The notes: generated by a model from the sequence alone, not told the origin. A stretch of 64,000 nt of DNA from Bradyrhizobium sp. 138 (GCF_023074075.1 NZ_JADPKT010000022.1:124001-188000); one strand, 5' to 3'; positions 18,587 through 28,541 are shown, counted from the first letter of the stretch. A program made the numbers and translations.

Positions 18587-20329
18587 CTATTCGGTGCCTT
18601 CCGAGCGGAAGATCGAGATCGAGATCGCGCGGCCTTGCGAGAAATTATAGCCGTCGATGCGGGTGCCGACCTTGTAGCGCAGCCCGATCGCCTCCGCGCG
18701 CTGCACGAAGCTGCGTTCCGAACGCTGCTCGATCAGCGCAAAACGGCAGCTGCCTTGCCGCAGGAAATCCGCCGCGCCCGAACCATCCGTGAGCAGGGTC
18801 TGGGTGCCAGTCAGGAACACCAGGCTCGGCTCGTGATAGCCGGCAGCAGCCGCCTTCGGGCCGACACAGGTGACATTGCGGAGCGCGCGCGCGATCTCGA
18901 TGCTCGGAAACAGCGGCGTCAGTGACGGCAGCACGATGCCGTACACGATCACCGCCAGCATCAGCGCCGCGACCAGCGCGTTGAGCAGCGAGCGCTCGGC
19001 GCGATTGTTGTCGTAGAGCCACCAGGCGAACAGGCCGAAGATCAGCGAGGCCGCGATGAACGGCCAGGCCACGAAGGCCGGCTGCCGCGTCAGCATCACT
19101 GCGCCGACCACCGCGGTGATCGAGGCGGCCGCGGGGATCGCGAACCACCAGGCCGAGCCGCGCATCAGCCAGGAGCGCGACAGCACGCGCCGCTCCACCG
19201 CGCCTGCGGTGAGAATGGCGATCGCCGGATAGAGCGGCAGCACGTAATGCGGCAGCTTGGTCAGCACCGCCTCGAACACGATCCAGGACGGGATCAGCCA
19301 AGCCAGCAGAAACTGCGCGCCCGGCTCGCGCCGGGCCCGCCACACCGCGGGCGCCGCCATCGCCGCGAGCGGTGCGCCCGGCCAGAACGTGATCCAGAAC
19401 AGTGCCAGGTACAGCCCGGGCGGCGCGCCATGGGATTCCTGGGCCCCTAACTTGCTCAGCATGTCGCCGCCGACGGAATCGGCGAAGAAGGTTTCGCCGG
19501 CCCGCCAGAAGATCGCCACGAACCAGGGCAGCACCAGCACCAGCATCCACATCAGGCCCCAGACCGGGCGCAGCCGCCACAGCCAGGACGAGTCGCGGTC
19601 CTGAATCGCGAGCGCAACGATGGTCAGCCCGGCGAACATCAGGATCAGCGGGCCCTTGATCAGGATGCCGACCGCAAGCGCGGTCCAGAAGATCGCGGGC
19701 CAGCTCCAGGGCGGATGCGTCTCGTCCTCGGCGCGCTGCCAGGACAGATAGGCACGCGCCATCGCGCCCATCGCCGCGACGACGCAGAGCAGCAGCATCG
19801 CGTCGGTCTTGGCGAGCCGCGCCTCGACGCCGAGCAGCACCGAAGCGCACATCATCAGCGCCGCCAGCACCGCGGCGCGCCGCGTGACGAAGCCGAGCGC
19901 GGCCCAGTAGGTCATGAGCACGGCGCCGATCGCCCCCAGCAGCGACGGCAGCCGGTAGACCCAGATGCGCAATTCGGCTTTCGGCAGCTTCAGCGCCGAT
20001 GCGGCTTCGACCGCGGCCGACTGAAGCCAGTAGATGCCGATCGGCTTCTTGTAGCGGACGTCCTCCTGAAAGCGAATATCGACATAGTCGCCGCTCTCGA
20101 CCATCTGCTTGGTGGCCTGGGCGAACCGCGCCTCGTCGCGATCGATCGGCGGGATGGTGAAGAAGCCCGGCAGGAACAGCAGCAGCGCGCAGAGCACGAG
20201 GAAGCCGACCGCGCGCGCATGACTGGCCGTGACGACATCGAGCATGCGCACGAGCCCGCTGCCTGGATTTGCAGGCGATTTCGACTCGCGGGGTGCTCCA
20301 AAACGGGGGGCTGGGTAGGTCTCGGCCAT
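18587..20329 (-). CDS. GT39-type (ArnT-like) membrane glycosyltransferase
   Basis: 580 aa, about 12 membrane segments. The first periplasmic loop has the PMT/ArnT acidic motif PIDRDEARFAQATKQMVESG followed by RYKKPIGIYWLQS; a later loop has KLPHYVLPLYPAIAI. Such enzymes transfer sugar from polyprenyl phosphate to lipid A, core LPS or proteins on the periplasmic face. The C-terminal soluble part (about 470-580) is longer than the minimal core. It follows pbpC by 50 bases. Substrate is inferred from the GT2 and PAP2 neighbours only. Confidence 0.87.
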   Translation of the reverse strand: MAETYPAPRFGAPRESKSPANPGSGLVRMLDVVTASHARAVGFLVLCALLLFLPGFFTIPPIDRDEARFAQATKQMVESGDYVDIRFQEDVRYKKPIGIYWLQSAAVEAASALKLPKAELRIWVYRLPSLLGAIGAVLMTYWAALGFVTRRAAVLAALMMCASVLLGVEARLAKTDAMLLLCVVAAMGAMARAYLSWQRAEDETHPPWSWPAIFWTALAVGILIKGPLILMFAGLTIVALAIQDRDSSWLWRLRPVWGLMWMLVLVLPWFVAIFWRAGETFFADSVGGDMLSKLGAQESHGAPPGLYLALFWITFWPGAPLAAMAAPAVWRARREPGAQFLLAWLIPSWIVFEAVLTKLPHYVLPLYPAIAILTAGAVERRVLSRSWLMRGSAWWFAIPAAASITAVVGAVMLTRQPAFVAWPFIAASLIFGLFAWWLYDNNRAERSLLNALVAALMLAVIVYGIVLPSLTPLFPSIEIARALRNVTCVGPKAAAAGYHEPSLVFLTGTQTLLTDGSGAADFLRQGSCRFALIEQRSERSFVQRAEAIGLRYKVGTRIDGYNFSQGRAISISIFRSEGTE

Positions 20330-20379
20330 TGGTTCCGCTTACGCCGAAACCGCCATCGCCACAACCGCTTAAGCCGGGC

Positions 20380-22503
20380 TCATTGAATTCGAATGACGAC
20401 TGTGTCCGCGGCGCCCGTGGCATCGATCACGGTGAGCCGCGCAAAGCCGGGACCGGGCGGATCGATCAGGCGCTGGCGGCGGCCGTCGATCTCGCCCAGT
20501 GCCGTGCCGTTAACCATCACGGTCATGGGCAGAACGCCGCCGGCGACCTTGACCGGCATGGCTGCGCTCTCCCGGCTACCCGATCGATCAACGTCGATCC
20601 GCGAGCCGTTCAGCGGAAACTGGATGTGCAGCGCCTGCTCGCGGCCGGTCCGCACCAGTTCCCCCACAGGGCGGAACCGCTTCAGTGGCAACGGCAGCTT
20701 GGCGTTGCTGGCAACCAGGGTTCCCCTCGGCGGCTTCGGCAGCGGAGCCAGCGTCTTGCCGGTGCGGGCGAAGGCATCGAACAGGATCGGCGCGGCGGCG
20801 ACGCGCCCGATCAGGCCGGGGACCGGCGCACCGTCGGGCCTGCCGACCCAGACGCCGATGGTCATGCGGCCGTCGAACCCGACCGACCACGCATCCCGAT
20901 AGCCGTAGGAGGTCCCGGTCTTGAAGGCGATGCGGTTGTGAGCAGCATTCTCCGGCGGCGGCGTTCCCAGCAGCACGTTACCGACCTGCCATGCCGCGAC
21001 CTGATCCAGCAGCCGGAGCGGCTCGCGGTCGTCGCTGTCCGTCATAATCTCGCGCAGCGGCTTGGTGGTGCCGAGCCGCGCGAAGCCGGTGTAGAGCTGC
21101 GTGAGATCCTGCAGCGTCACGCCGACGCCGCCGAGACCCATGGCGAGCCCGGGCGCTTCGTCCTTGGGAAGAACCAAGTTGCCGCCGGCCTGCCGCAGTC
21201 GCGAGGCCAGCCGGCTGGAGCCGACGCGGTCGAGCAGCACGATCGCCGGAACGTTCAGGGACAATTGCAGCGCCTTCCTCACGGGCACCGTGCCCTGGAA
21301 GGTCATGTCGAAATTTTCCGGCGCGTAGGAGCCGAAGCGGACGGGACGATCGTCGATCAGGCTTTCCGGATGAATGAAGCCGTCCTCGAAGGCGAGCCCG
21401 TAGATGAAGGGTTTCAGCGTCGAGCCCGGCGAGCGCACTGCACGGGTCATGTCAACCTGCCCTGCCCGGCTCTCGTCGAAATAATCGGCTGAACCGACGC
21501 GGGCGAGCACGTCCCCGCTCTCATTGTCGACCACGATGATGCCGACCGAGATGTTCGGTCCAAGCGCAATGGCGCGGTCGCGCGCCAGCGGCTCCAGCAC
21601 CTTCTGCAGGTTTGCATCGAGCGTGAGCTTGATGACCGGCGTGTCCTTGACGGTCGATAGCGCGGTATCGGACGCGTGCGGCGCCAGGATCGGCATCGGC
21701 TTGCGCAGCGTTGGCACCGACACCGCCTTGGCCTGCCTTGCATCGTCGGCGCTGACCACATGCTCCTCGACCATGCGGTCGAGCACGCGGTCACGCGCCT
21801 TGCGCGCGGTCTCGGGATGGCGGTCGAGCCGGCGCGTTTCCGGCGATTGCGGCAGCGCGACCAGCAGCGCCGCCTCCGCCAGTGACAGGCGCTTCGGCTC
21901 CTTGCCGAGATAGCCGATCGAGGCGGCGCGGATGCCTTCGAGATTGCCGCCATAGGGCGCCAGCGCGAGATAGAGATCGAGGATCTGCTCCTTGCTCATG
22001 CTGCGCTCGATTTCGATGGCGCGCACCATCTGTCGCAGTTTTGCGTAGAGCGAACGCTGCCGCCGCGGCTCCATCAGCCGCGCGAGTTGCATGCTGATGG
22101 TCGAGCCGCCCGAGACGATGTGGCCGCGCGTCGCGAGCTGGAGGGCGGCACGCCCCAGCGCCAGCGGGTCGATGCCGTCATGCGCGTAGAAGCGCTGGTC
22201 TTCATAGGCCAGCAGCAGTTTTAGATAGGTCGGATCGACATTCGACCTGGCGTCGACCGGCAGCCGCCAGCGACCATCCGCCATCGCGTAGGCGCGCAGC
22301 AGCTTGCCGTTGCGATCGACGATGGTGGTGGAGACCTGACGCGCCTCGTCGAGCGGGAGCGGGCCGAGCGAGTAGACCCAGCCGACGAAGCCGATGATGG
22401 TGAGGATGAGAGTGAACGCGGCGGCCGAAAGGGCACGCATGACGCCGCCTCGCCCTGCTGTACCGCCGCTCCAGATGGCCTCGCTCATCTCACCACAACT
22501 CAC
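20380..22503 (-). CDS. pbpC: Penicillin-binding protein 1C
   Basis: Bifunctional peptidoglycan synthase of up to 707 aa. The N-terminal membrane anchor (AAAFTLILTIIGFVGWVYSL) is followed by a GT51 transglycosylase with EDQRFYAHDGID and GGSTISMQLARLM, a transpeptidase with SxxK (SPGSTLKPFIY) and KTG (FKTGTSYGYRDAW), and a C-terminal BiPBP_C domain (about 620-707). The longest start is GTG 22503, overlapping the macroglobulin stop; ATG 22440 (MRALSAAAFT) has a better-spaced GAGG and is a serious alternative. PBP1C paired with alpha-2-macroglobulin is a known conserved arrangement. Confidence 0.92.
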   Translation of the reverse strand: MSCGEMSEAIWSGGTAGRGGVMRALSAAAFTLILTIIGFVGWVYSLGPLPLDEARQVSTTIVDRNGKLLRAYAMADGRWRLPVDARSNVDPTYLKLLLAYEDQRFYAHDGIDPLALGRAALQLATRGHIVSGGSTISMQLARLMEPRRQRSLYAKLRQMVRAIEIERSMSKEQILDLYLALAPYGGNLEGIRAASIGYLGKEPKRLSLAEAALLVALPQSPETRRLDRHPETARKARDRVLDRMVEEHVVSADDARQAKAVSVPTLRKPMPILAPHASDTALSTVKDTPVIKLTLDANLQKVLEPLARDRAIALGPNISVGIIVVDNESGDVLARVGSADYFDESRAGQVDMTRAVRSPGSTLKPFIYGLAFEDGFIHPESLIDDRPVRFGSYAPENFDMTFQGTVPVRKALQLSLNVPAIVLLDRVGSSRLASRLRQAGGNLVLPKDEAPGLAMGLGGVGVTLQDLTQLYTGFARLGTTKPLREIMTDSDDREPLRLLDQVAAWQVGNVLLGTPPPENAAHNRIAFKTGTSYGYRDAWSVGFDGRMTIGVWVGRPDGAPVPGLIGRVAAAPILFDAFARTGKTLAPLPKPPRGTLVASNAKLPLPLKRFRPVGELVRTGREQALHIQFPLNGSRIDVDRSGSRESAAMPVKVAGGVLPMTVMVNGTALGEIDGRRQRLIDPPGPGFARLTVIDATGAADTVVIRIQ

Positions 22504-25500
22504 TTCGCCGCCCGCACCTCGACGTTGCCCGTGCCCGTCCGACCATAGCGCGAGGTATTGTACATGTCCTCGACATAGGCCTGTGGCAGCACGTACTTGC
22601 CCGGCGAGACCGCGCGCACGATGTAGGCGACGGTGAACACCGACTTGGAATCCGAGGCCCGGTCGACTGCCGCGGTGAAGCGGTCGTCGCGGAACTCGGT
22701 ATCTTCGGGCTCTTCGCCGTCCTCGATCCAGTCCAGCGTGCCGCTATCGCCCGACGACACCAGCTTCGGATTGTCGATCTCGAGGCCGGCGGGCAGATAG
22801 TCGGACACCATGATGTGGCCGTACTCCGGCTTGGCCTCGGTGATCTTCAGCACCACCGCAAAGCGCTGGTTCTGCTTGACCTTGCTGATGTCGGCCGGCT
22901 TGCCGTCGAGCGTGAAGTAGTTGCGCTCGATCTTGAAGCCGTTCGACGCCGCCGGCTCCGGCGTCACCGGCGAGCCCGACACCGAGACCACGGCTTGCAC
23001 CGGCGCATCGCCGGTGTTGGTGATCTTCAGTGGCTTGCCGCCCAGCGTGTCCGCCTTGTAGCTGCGGTAGAGCGCGGTCTTCACCGGCTGGCCATCCACC
23101 TCCATGGACAGGTTCTCCTTGGCCAGCGCCCGCGCCGCCAGCACCAGCCACGCATTCTCCTGCGTGGAGGTGTAGGGCGTGAGCCCGCGCGCGGTCTCGA
23201 CCCGCGATACTGCCTGCGTCAGCGTCGCCTTCGGCGCATTGCCTTCGCTGGCGAGCGAGACCAGAGCTGCGGCATCGCGCAACTGCGAACCATAGTCGGT
23301 GCGGCCAAACTCCAGCGCCGGCTTCGGCGCGAGGCTGTCGAGCGCGGCGCCATAGACCCGCTCGGCGCGGTTGCGGTCGCCGACCAGGGCCAGTGCCGCC
23401 GCAAGCTGCGACTTCGCGATCGGCGTTGCCAGGTTGGCAAGCTTGGTATCGGCGAGATAGCGGAGATCACCGATCGGAGCTGCGCCATTGCGCGCGAGCA
23501 CGTAGAGGCCGTAGGCGAGATCGCGCCCACCATCCTTCTCCGGCTCGTTCGCGTTGACGACCGAGTTGCGGATACGGTCGAGCGCGTTCTTGAAGAGAAC
23601 GTCCGGCACCGCAAAACCCTTCTCGCGGGCGCGCGTCAGGAAGTCCGTGACATAGGCGTCCAGCCAGGCATCGTCGCCGCCGGCCGACCACAGGCCGAAC
23701 GAGCCGTTCGAGCCCTGGCGCGCGAGCAGCCGCTCGATCGCGTCACGGATGCGCTGGTCGACTTCGGTGTCCATCGCCAGATGCGCGCCGGCTGCAAGGT
23801 CATTGACGTAAAGCAGCGGCATCGCGCGGCTCGTTATCTGCTCCGAGCAGCCATAGGGATAGCGGTCGAGCGCCTTGAGGATCGTCGCGGCGTCGAGCGC
23901 GGTCGACAGGCTCGCCGAGACCGAGACGCTGCCGGTGCCCGGCACGAGGTCGGAGAACATGTCCGAGGTCAGCGTCAGGCTCTCGCCCTTCGCCAGCGTC
24001 CGGATCGAACGCCGCGCCAGCACCTGTGTCGCCGCCTTGACGTCGAGCGCATAGTGGCGCGCCAGCGCCAGGCCGTTCGGTCCCTTGATGTCAACGTCGA
24101 GCGTCGCCTGCCCCGCCGCGGTCGCATCGATCGCGAGCGCGAAGGAGTTGCGCTGCTTGGCCGCGAGCTTGACCGTGGTGGCGGGATTGCCCGTCATCTT
24201 CACCGGGCCGCCCGTCTTGACGTTGATGACGTAGTCGCCGGCCTGGCCCTCGACATTGTCGATCTCGAGGTTGACCGTGCCGTGGTCGCCATTGAGCAGG
24301 AATCGCGGCAGCGTCGTGGTCAGCACCACGGGGTCGCGGATCACGACATCGGTGTTGGCGCGGCCGAGCTTGGTCGCGGTCCACGCCGCCGCCATCACGC
24401 GCGCGGTGCCGGCGAACTCCGGAATGTCGAAGCTGATTTCCGCGGTGCCGTCAGCGGCGACGGTCACGATGCCCGAATAGAGTGCCAGCGGCTTTTGCGT
24501 GGGCGGTGAGCCCTGCAGCTCGCCCGCACCGGCGTCGCCGCCGGACTTGATCTGGCCGCGCGTGCCGGACATGCCGTCGATCAGCTGCCCATAGAGATCG
24601 CGGATTTCGGCACTCAGGCGCCGCTGGCCGAGATAGTAATCGTCCGGCGCCGGCGGCTTGTAATTGGTGAGGTTGAGGATGCCGACATCGACCGCGGCGA
24701 TGACGATCTTGGCGTCCTCGCCCGGATTGAGCCCGTCGAGCTTGACCGGGATCTTCAACGTCGCGTTCGGTCGGATCAGCGCCGGCGGCGACAGCTTCAC
24801 CTGCAAGGTGCGGGCCTGCTTGTCGATGCCGAACCATTTCAGCCCGATCGCCCGGCCCGGCATGCGCTGGGCAGCGGCATCGAGCGGACGGCGCAGCGTC
24901 GCCACCACATAGGCGCCGGTGCCCCAGTCCTTGCCGACCGGAAGCTTCACCTGGGCGGTGCCCTCCTTGACGTCGATGGTCTGCGTCGTCAGGAGGCGAT
25001 CGCCGAGCACGTTGATCGTGAGCTTGCCGGCGCTGCGGACGTTCACCGACACTGTCATGGTGTCGCCGGAGGAATATTGCGGCTTGTCGATCGAAGTCTC
25101 CAACAGGTCCGGCGTGTCGGCGCTGCCGTCAGAATACCAACCGACGTCGAACTGCACCGAGGTCACCGGGCCATCGGCCTCGTTCGACTTCACGTCGAGG
25201 CGGTAGCGACCGGGCTGGGGACTAAGCGAAATCCGCGACGGCTTGTCGGCGGCGATCGTGACGTCGCCGTCGGCGACGCGCGAGGTCGACTTGACCGGCT
25301 CGTACTCCCAGTAATTGTTCTGGCGATACCATTGATAGCGCGACTCCATCTTCAGGAGCTCGTAACGCAGGCCGTCCCGGCGCAGCCTCTCACCCTCAGG
25401 CGAGACGAACACCACATCGAACTCGGCCTTGTCGCCCTCGGCGACGTTCTTGTCGCCGAATAGCGGCTTGACGCCGATCTGCGCCGCATTGGGCGCGACC

Positions 25501-27704
25501 GGCAGGACGATCTTGCGCTCGACGGCGCGGCCGCCGGTTTCCACCATGCGCACGAAGATCTGCGCCTCCTGCGGACGGCTCGAGGCCGGCTGCTTGTCCA
25601 GCGTCACCGGGAAGGTCGCAACGCCGTTGGCGTCGGCCTCCGGCAGGTTCTCCAGCGGCGTGCGCTCGTTGGATGTGGTCTCCTCGTCGGCGACGCCGAA
25701 CTGGTAGCCGGCAAAGCCGGGACGCTCGCTCGCGGGCGCGACCAGCATGTCGCCTTCGAGCGCAAGGCCCGAGGCCGGCGCGCCATAGAGGAAATGGCCG
25801 TCCGCCTTCAGCTCCACTGGAGCGTTAGCTTTGATCAGCTTGTCCTTGGCGGACAAGTCGAATTCGATCCTGTCCGGGACGTAATCCTCGACCATGAAGG
25901 TGGTCTCGCCGACCGAGGAGCCCTTCGGGTCGGTGAAGGCGCGCACCCGCCAGGTCCCGGTCGGCACGGCCGAGTTGAGCGTCACGGCCAGCGTGCGGCC
26001 ACCGGCGCCCTGGTCGGCCAGCACAGCGCGGCGGAATTCGACGCCGTCGGGGCGCTCGATCACCAGCGTCAGCGGCCCGCCGGTGACGGCATTGCCCTGC
26101 CCGTCGCGCAAGAGCGCCGTGAGATAGACGGTCTCGCTGGAGCGATAAACGCCGCGCTCGGCATAGACGAAGGCGTCGGCGCCGGCCGGCACGGCGCGGC
26201 CGGAGACGCCGCGGTCGGACAGGTCGAAGGCGGAGGACTTCAGGCTGAGGAAGGCATAGTCGGCCTTCTCGCCAGTAACGGTCAGCATCGCCGGCGACAG
26301 CCCGCCCTCGCCGCGCGCAAGGCCGGCCTCGAACAGCACGTGGCCGCTCTCGTCGGTCTTGCGGGTGGCCAGGATCTCGTTGTTGCGGGCAACCAGCCGC
26401 ACCTCGGCCTTGCCGACCGGGTCGGTCGAGGCCAGCGAGTTGACGAACACGTGGATACCGTCATTGCCGGAATAGGCCGACAGGCCGAGATCAGAGACGA
26501 TGAACCATTGCGTGGCGAGCTGGTACTCGTCGTCGGAGCCCGGTCCCTTGGCCGCCGCAGTCATGACGTAGACACCGGGCTGGAGCTCGCCGAGGGCCTG
26601 ATCGACCGGGAATGCCGTGGTGACGTCCTGGTTCAGCGTCATCGCGGTCGCGAGCTCGCCGGTCCAGACCTTGACGCCGCGCTCGTCGCCGAGATCGCTG
26701 AGCTGGTACTTCGTCAGCGTCTTCTGGAAGTCGCTGTCGACCACCGTGTTGATCAAATTGCGGTCGCCGATCCGGAACACGTTGATGTTGACCGCTGGCG
26801 TGTTGACGCTGACCACGGGAATGCCGCGCTGGCCCGTCTTCGGCAGCACATAGGCCCGGCTGGTGAAGCGCACGAAGGGTTTGCGGTCGCGCACATAGAC
26901 GTTGAACTCGGCCGATTTCGGCAGGCCTTCCTTCACCGTGGACGGCAGGCCGGCGCGCAAATTGATGTTGTAGCGCTCACCGTGCTTCAATCCGTCGACG
27001 CAGAGCTGCTTGCCTTCGGCCGACAGCGCCGGCTTGTCCTGGCCCGCCAGCGCCAGGAACGGCGCGAAGTCGGTGCGTTTTGCCAGCTCCTCCGAGAACT
27101 GGAAGCAGGCGCGCGGGCTCGCCGAATCCGAGTCCACGGTATAATCGAGCAGGCGGAAGCCGTGCTCATCGCGCATCTTCTCATACTGGCCGCGGACGTC
27201 GGCGACCTCGCGCATGTCGAGCGACAGCCGCAGCGCATCCAGCGCCGGCCGCCACAATTTCCGTTCCGCCAGCGACTTGCCGAGCACGGCGAGCGCGTCC
27301 GCCTCCTCGCCCGCATTGCCGGCGCGCTGGTAGGCGATGTAGGCCGCGGTCGAAGCGCGCTCCAGCAGGAACGTCTGCTCGCTCGAGCTTTTCGGCGAGA
27401 TCTGGAAGATGACCTTGGCGAGCCGCAGCCAGTTGCCGGTATCTTCCGGCGTGGTGGCCGCAATCTGGCCGAGCACCGACAGCCCCGTGCGGTAATCATT
27501 ACGCCGGAAGGCGGCGTCGGCGTCCGTCTTCAGCGTCGCATTGGACTTGGCGACCGGCCCCGCCTCGCTCTTGATCTGGGCCTCCAGTTTGATCGCGGAA
27601 TCGGCGAGATCGTCGCGCTTGAAGGCTTTGTCAGCGGCTTGGGCTACGCTGAGGCCGAGCGCCAGCGTGGCGCAGAGTGTGACGGCGCGAACAAGACCGA
27701 TCAT
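22500..27704 (-). CDS. Bacterial alpha-2-macroglobulin (MG2 family)
   Basis: 1734-aa periplasmic protease trap. Signal peptide MIGLVRAVTLCATLALGLSV cut near AQA-AD; no lipobox Cys, unlike the E. coli YfhM lipoprotein as I recall it. The long array of beta-sandwich MG domains includes the MG2-type stretch around GRAVPAGADAFVYAERGVYR. The thioester motif is intact: YPYGCSEQITSRAM with Cys1286 and Gln1289. Start ATG 27704 has GGGAG six bases upstream; the frame is open to 27947 but that is not signal-like. With PBP1C it is thought to guard periplasm and repair wall after attack. Confidence 0.93.
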   Translation of the reverse strand: MIGLVRAVTLCATLALGLSVAQAADKAFKRDDLADSAIKLEAQIKSEAGPVAKSNATLKTDADAAFRRNDYRTGLSVLGQIAATTPEDTGNWLRLAKVIFQISPKSSSEQTFLLERASTAAYIAYQRAGNAGEEADALAVLGKSLAERKLWRPALDALRLSLDMREVADVRGQYEKMRDEHGFRLLDYTVDSDSASPRACFQFSEELAKRTDFAPFLALAGQDKPALSAEGKQLCVDGLKHGERYNINLRAGLPSTVKEGLPKSAEFNVYVRDRKPFVRFTSRAYVLPKTGQRGIPVVSVNTPAVNINVFRIGDRNLINTVVDSDFQKTLTKYQLSDLGDERGVKVWTGELATAMTLNQDVTTAFPVDQALGELQPGVYVMTAAAKGPGSDDEYQLATQWFIVSDLGLSAYSGNDGIHVFVNSLASTDPVGKAEVRLVARNNEILATRKTDESGHVLFEAGLARGEGGLSPAMLTVTGEKADYAFLSLKSSAFDLSDRGVSGRAVPAGADAFVYAERGVYRSSETVYLTALLRDGQGNAVTGGPLTLVIERPDGVEFRRAVLADQGAGGRTLAVTLNSAVPTGTWRVRAFTDPKGSSVGETTFMVEDYVPDRIEFDLSAKDKLIKANAPVELKADGHFLYGAPASGLALEGDMLVAPASERPGFAGYQFGVADEETTSNERTPLENLPEADANGVATFPVTLDKQPASSRPQEAQIFVRMVETGGRAVERKIVLPVAPNAAQIGVKPLFGDKNVAEGDKAEFDVVFVSPEGERLRRDGLRYELLKMESRYQWYRQNNYWEYEPVKSTSRVADGDVTIAADKPSRISLSPQPGRYRLDVKSNEADGPVTSVQFDVGWYSDGSADTPDLLETSIDKPQYSSGDTMTVSVNVRSAGKLTINVLGDRLLTTQTIDVKEGTAQVKLPVGKDWGTGAYVVATLRRPLDAAAQRMPGRAIGLKWFGIDKQARTLQVKLSPPALIRPNATLKIPVKLDGLNPGEDAKIVIAAVDVGILNLTNYKPPAPDDYYLGQRRLSAEIRDLYGQLIDGMSGTRGQIKSGGDAGAGELQGSPPTQKPLALYSGIVTVAADGTAEISFDIPEFAGTARVMAAAWTATKLGRANTDVVIRDPVVLTTTLPRFLLNGDHGTVNLEIDNVEGQAGDYVINVKTGGPVKMTGNPATTVKLAAKQRNSFALAIDATAAGQATLDVDIKGPNGLALARHYALDVKAATQVLARRSIRTLAKGESLTLTSDMFSDLVPGTGSVSVSASLSTALDAATILKALDRYPYGCSEQITSRAMPLLYVNDLAAGAHLAMDTEVDQRIRDAIERLLARQGSNGSFGLWSAGGDDAWLDAYVTDFLTRAREKGFAVPDVLFKNALDRIRNSVVNANEPEKDGGRDLAYGLYVLARNGAAPIGDLRYLADTKLANLATPIAKSQLAAALALVGDRNRAERVYGAALDSLAPKPALEFGRTDYGSQLRDAAALVSLASEGNAPKATLTQAVSRVETARGLTPYTSTQENAWLVLAARALAKENLSMEVDGQPVKTALYRSYKADTLGGKPLKITNTGDAPVQAVVSVSGSPVTPEPAASNGFKIERNYFTLDGKPADISKVKQNQRFAVVLKITEAKPEYGHIMVSDYLPAGLEIDNPKLVSSGDSGTLDWIEDGEEPEDTEFRDDRFTAAVDRASDSKSVFTVAYIVRAVSPGKYVLPQAYVEDMYNTSRYGRTGTGNVEVRAAK

Positions 27705-28109
27705 GAGGGACTCCCGGAAATAGCGGACAGGCGCCCGCTGGCAGCATGAAATGCGCGGAAAGGTGACAGACTCAAGGCGATGGAACCAAAGGTGCAAATC
27801 GTCGCATTCGCCATGGCAAGGCAAGCCCAGAGGAGACCGATCAAGCGATCGCCGCGCACGCCCGTCCTGATGGCGCCGCAACACCTGACTCGTCGTCCGG
27901 CGGCCACATCCCGGAAGCTGGTCAACGTTCCCGGCGATGTGATTCATCGTCCAGTCCGCTGCCGCTCAACCCGGCACCCTGACATGCCACCGTTCCGCTT
28001 TGTCGCGGCATTGAGGAAAACGGTTCGGTTCAGGCTTGGCGAAAGACGATATTTTTCATATTGGCATGTGAGATGAACAGCCAGCCCCCAAGACGGGGCG
28101 GCTCCAGAC
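27705..28109. other. Intergenic region between macroglobulin gene and tRNA-Arg
   Basis: About 405 bases without a supportable gene; open frames on both strands here are short and not coding-like. The last 80 bases are AT-richer (for example ATATTTTTCATATTGG near 28050-28064) and probably contain the tRNA promoter, but no clean -35/-10 pair can be fixed. Confidence 0.5.
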
Positions 28110-28186
28110 GGTCCCGTAGCTCAACTGGATAGAGTAGCGGATTTCTACTCCGCGGGTTGCAGGTTCGAGTCCTGCCGGGATCGCCA
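28110..28186 (+). tRNA. tRNA-Arg (UCU)
   Basis: 77-base cloverleaf with acceptor GGTCCCG/CGGGATC (one G-U), D-arm starting GCTCAACTGG, anticodon stem GCGGA/TCCGC around loop TTTCTAC giving anticodon TCT, T-arm GCAGGTTCGAGTCCTGC, and encoded CCA at 28184-28186. No integrase or duplicated 3' end was seen next to it, so it is not an occupied island site. Confidence 0.95.
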
Positions 28187-28298
28187 ATTTACCAATCAAC
28201 CGCCCTTCACGAACGCGTGGGTAACCATACGCCGGCCTTTGAACGACGCCGATCAGCCCTATCTATGCGCCGGGTGAGATGCGCCCGACAGGTTTTTG

Positions 28299-28541
28299 AT
28301 GCAGCAATCCGAATTGACGAGAATGGCGATCGCATCTGTGGTGGCGATCGGTGCAATGTCGTATCTGGCAATCGACGCAGGCGTGGTGAACACCAGTGTG
28401 GTCACCAGGCCGATCAAGGTGGCTCAAGCCTCTATCATTGGCGGCACGATTGGCCAGCCTCACCTCGCCTTTGCCGTTGAGGAATGGACCCGTCGCGGCC
28501 ACGAGAAGCCGCGCCTGGAGCATTGCCTGGCGATCGATTGA
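28299..28541 (+). CDS. Small hypothetical membrane-anchored protein
   Basis: Possible 80-aa protein starting MQQSELTRMAIASVVAIGAM with one N-terminal hydrophobic segment (about 10-30). No domain recognised and no clear Shine-Dalgarno. It is the only reasonable open frame between tRNA-Arg and the PLP-type gene; open frames also exist on the other strand, so this is uncertain. Confidence 0.35.
   Translation: MQQSELTRMAIASVVAIGAMSYLAIDAGVVNTSVVTRPIKVAQASIIGGTIGQPHLAFAVEEWTRRGHEKPRLEHCLAID

Noticed and set aside
22815..24509. 564-codon plus-strand open frame inside the macroglobulin gene
   Set aside because: Antisense shadow; the minus strand has clear macroglobulin motifs including the thioester.
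28110..28186. tRNA-Arg as an integration site
   Set aside because: No integrase, no direct repeat of the tRNA 3' end and no change of gene type downstream. Same for tRNA-Pro at 53975-54051.
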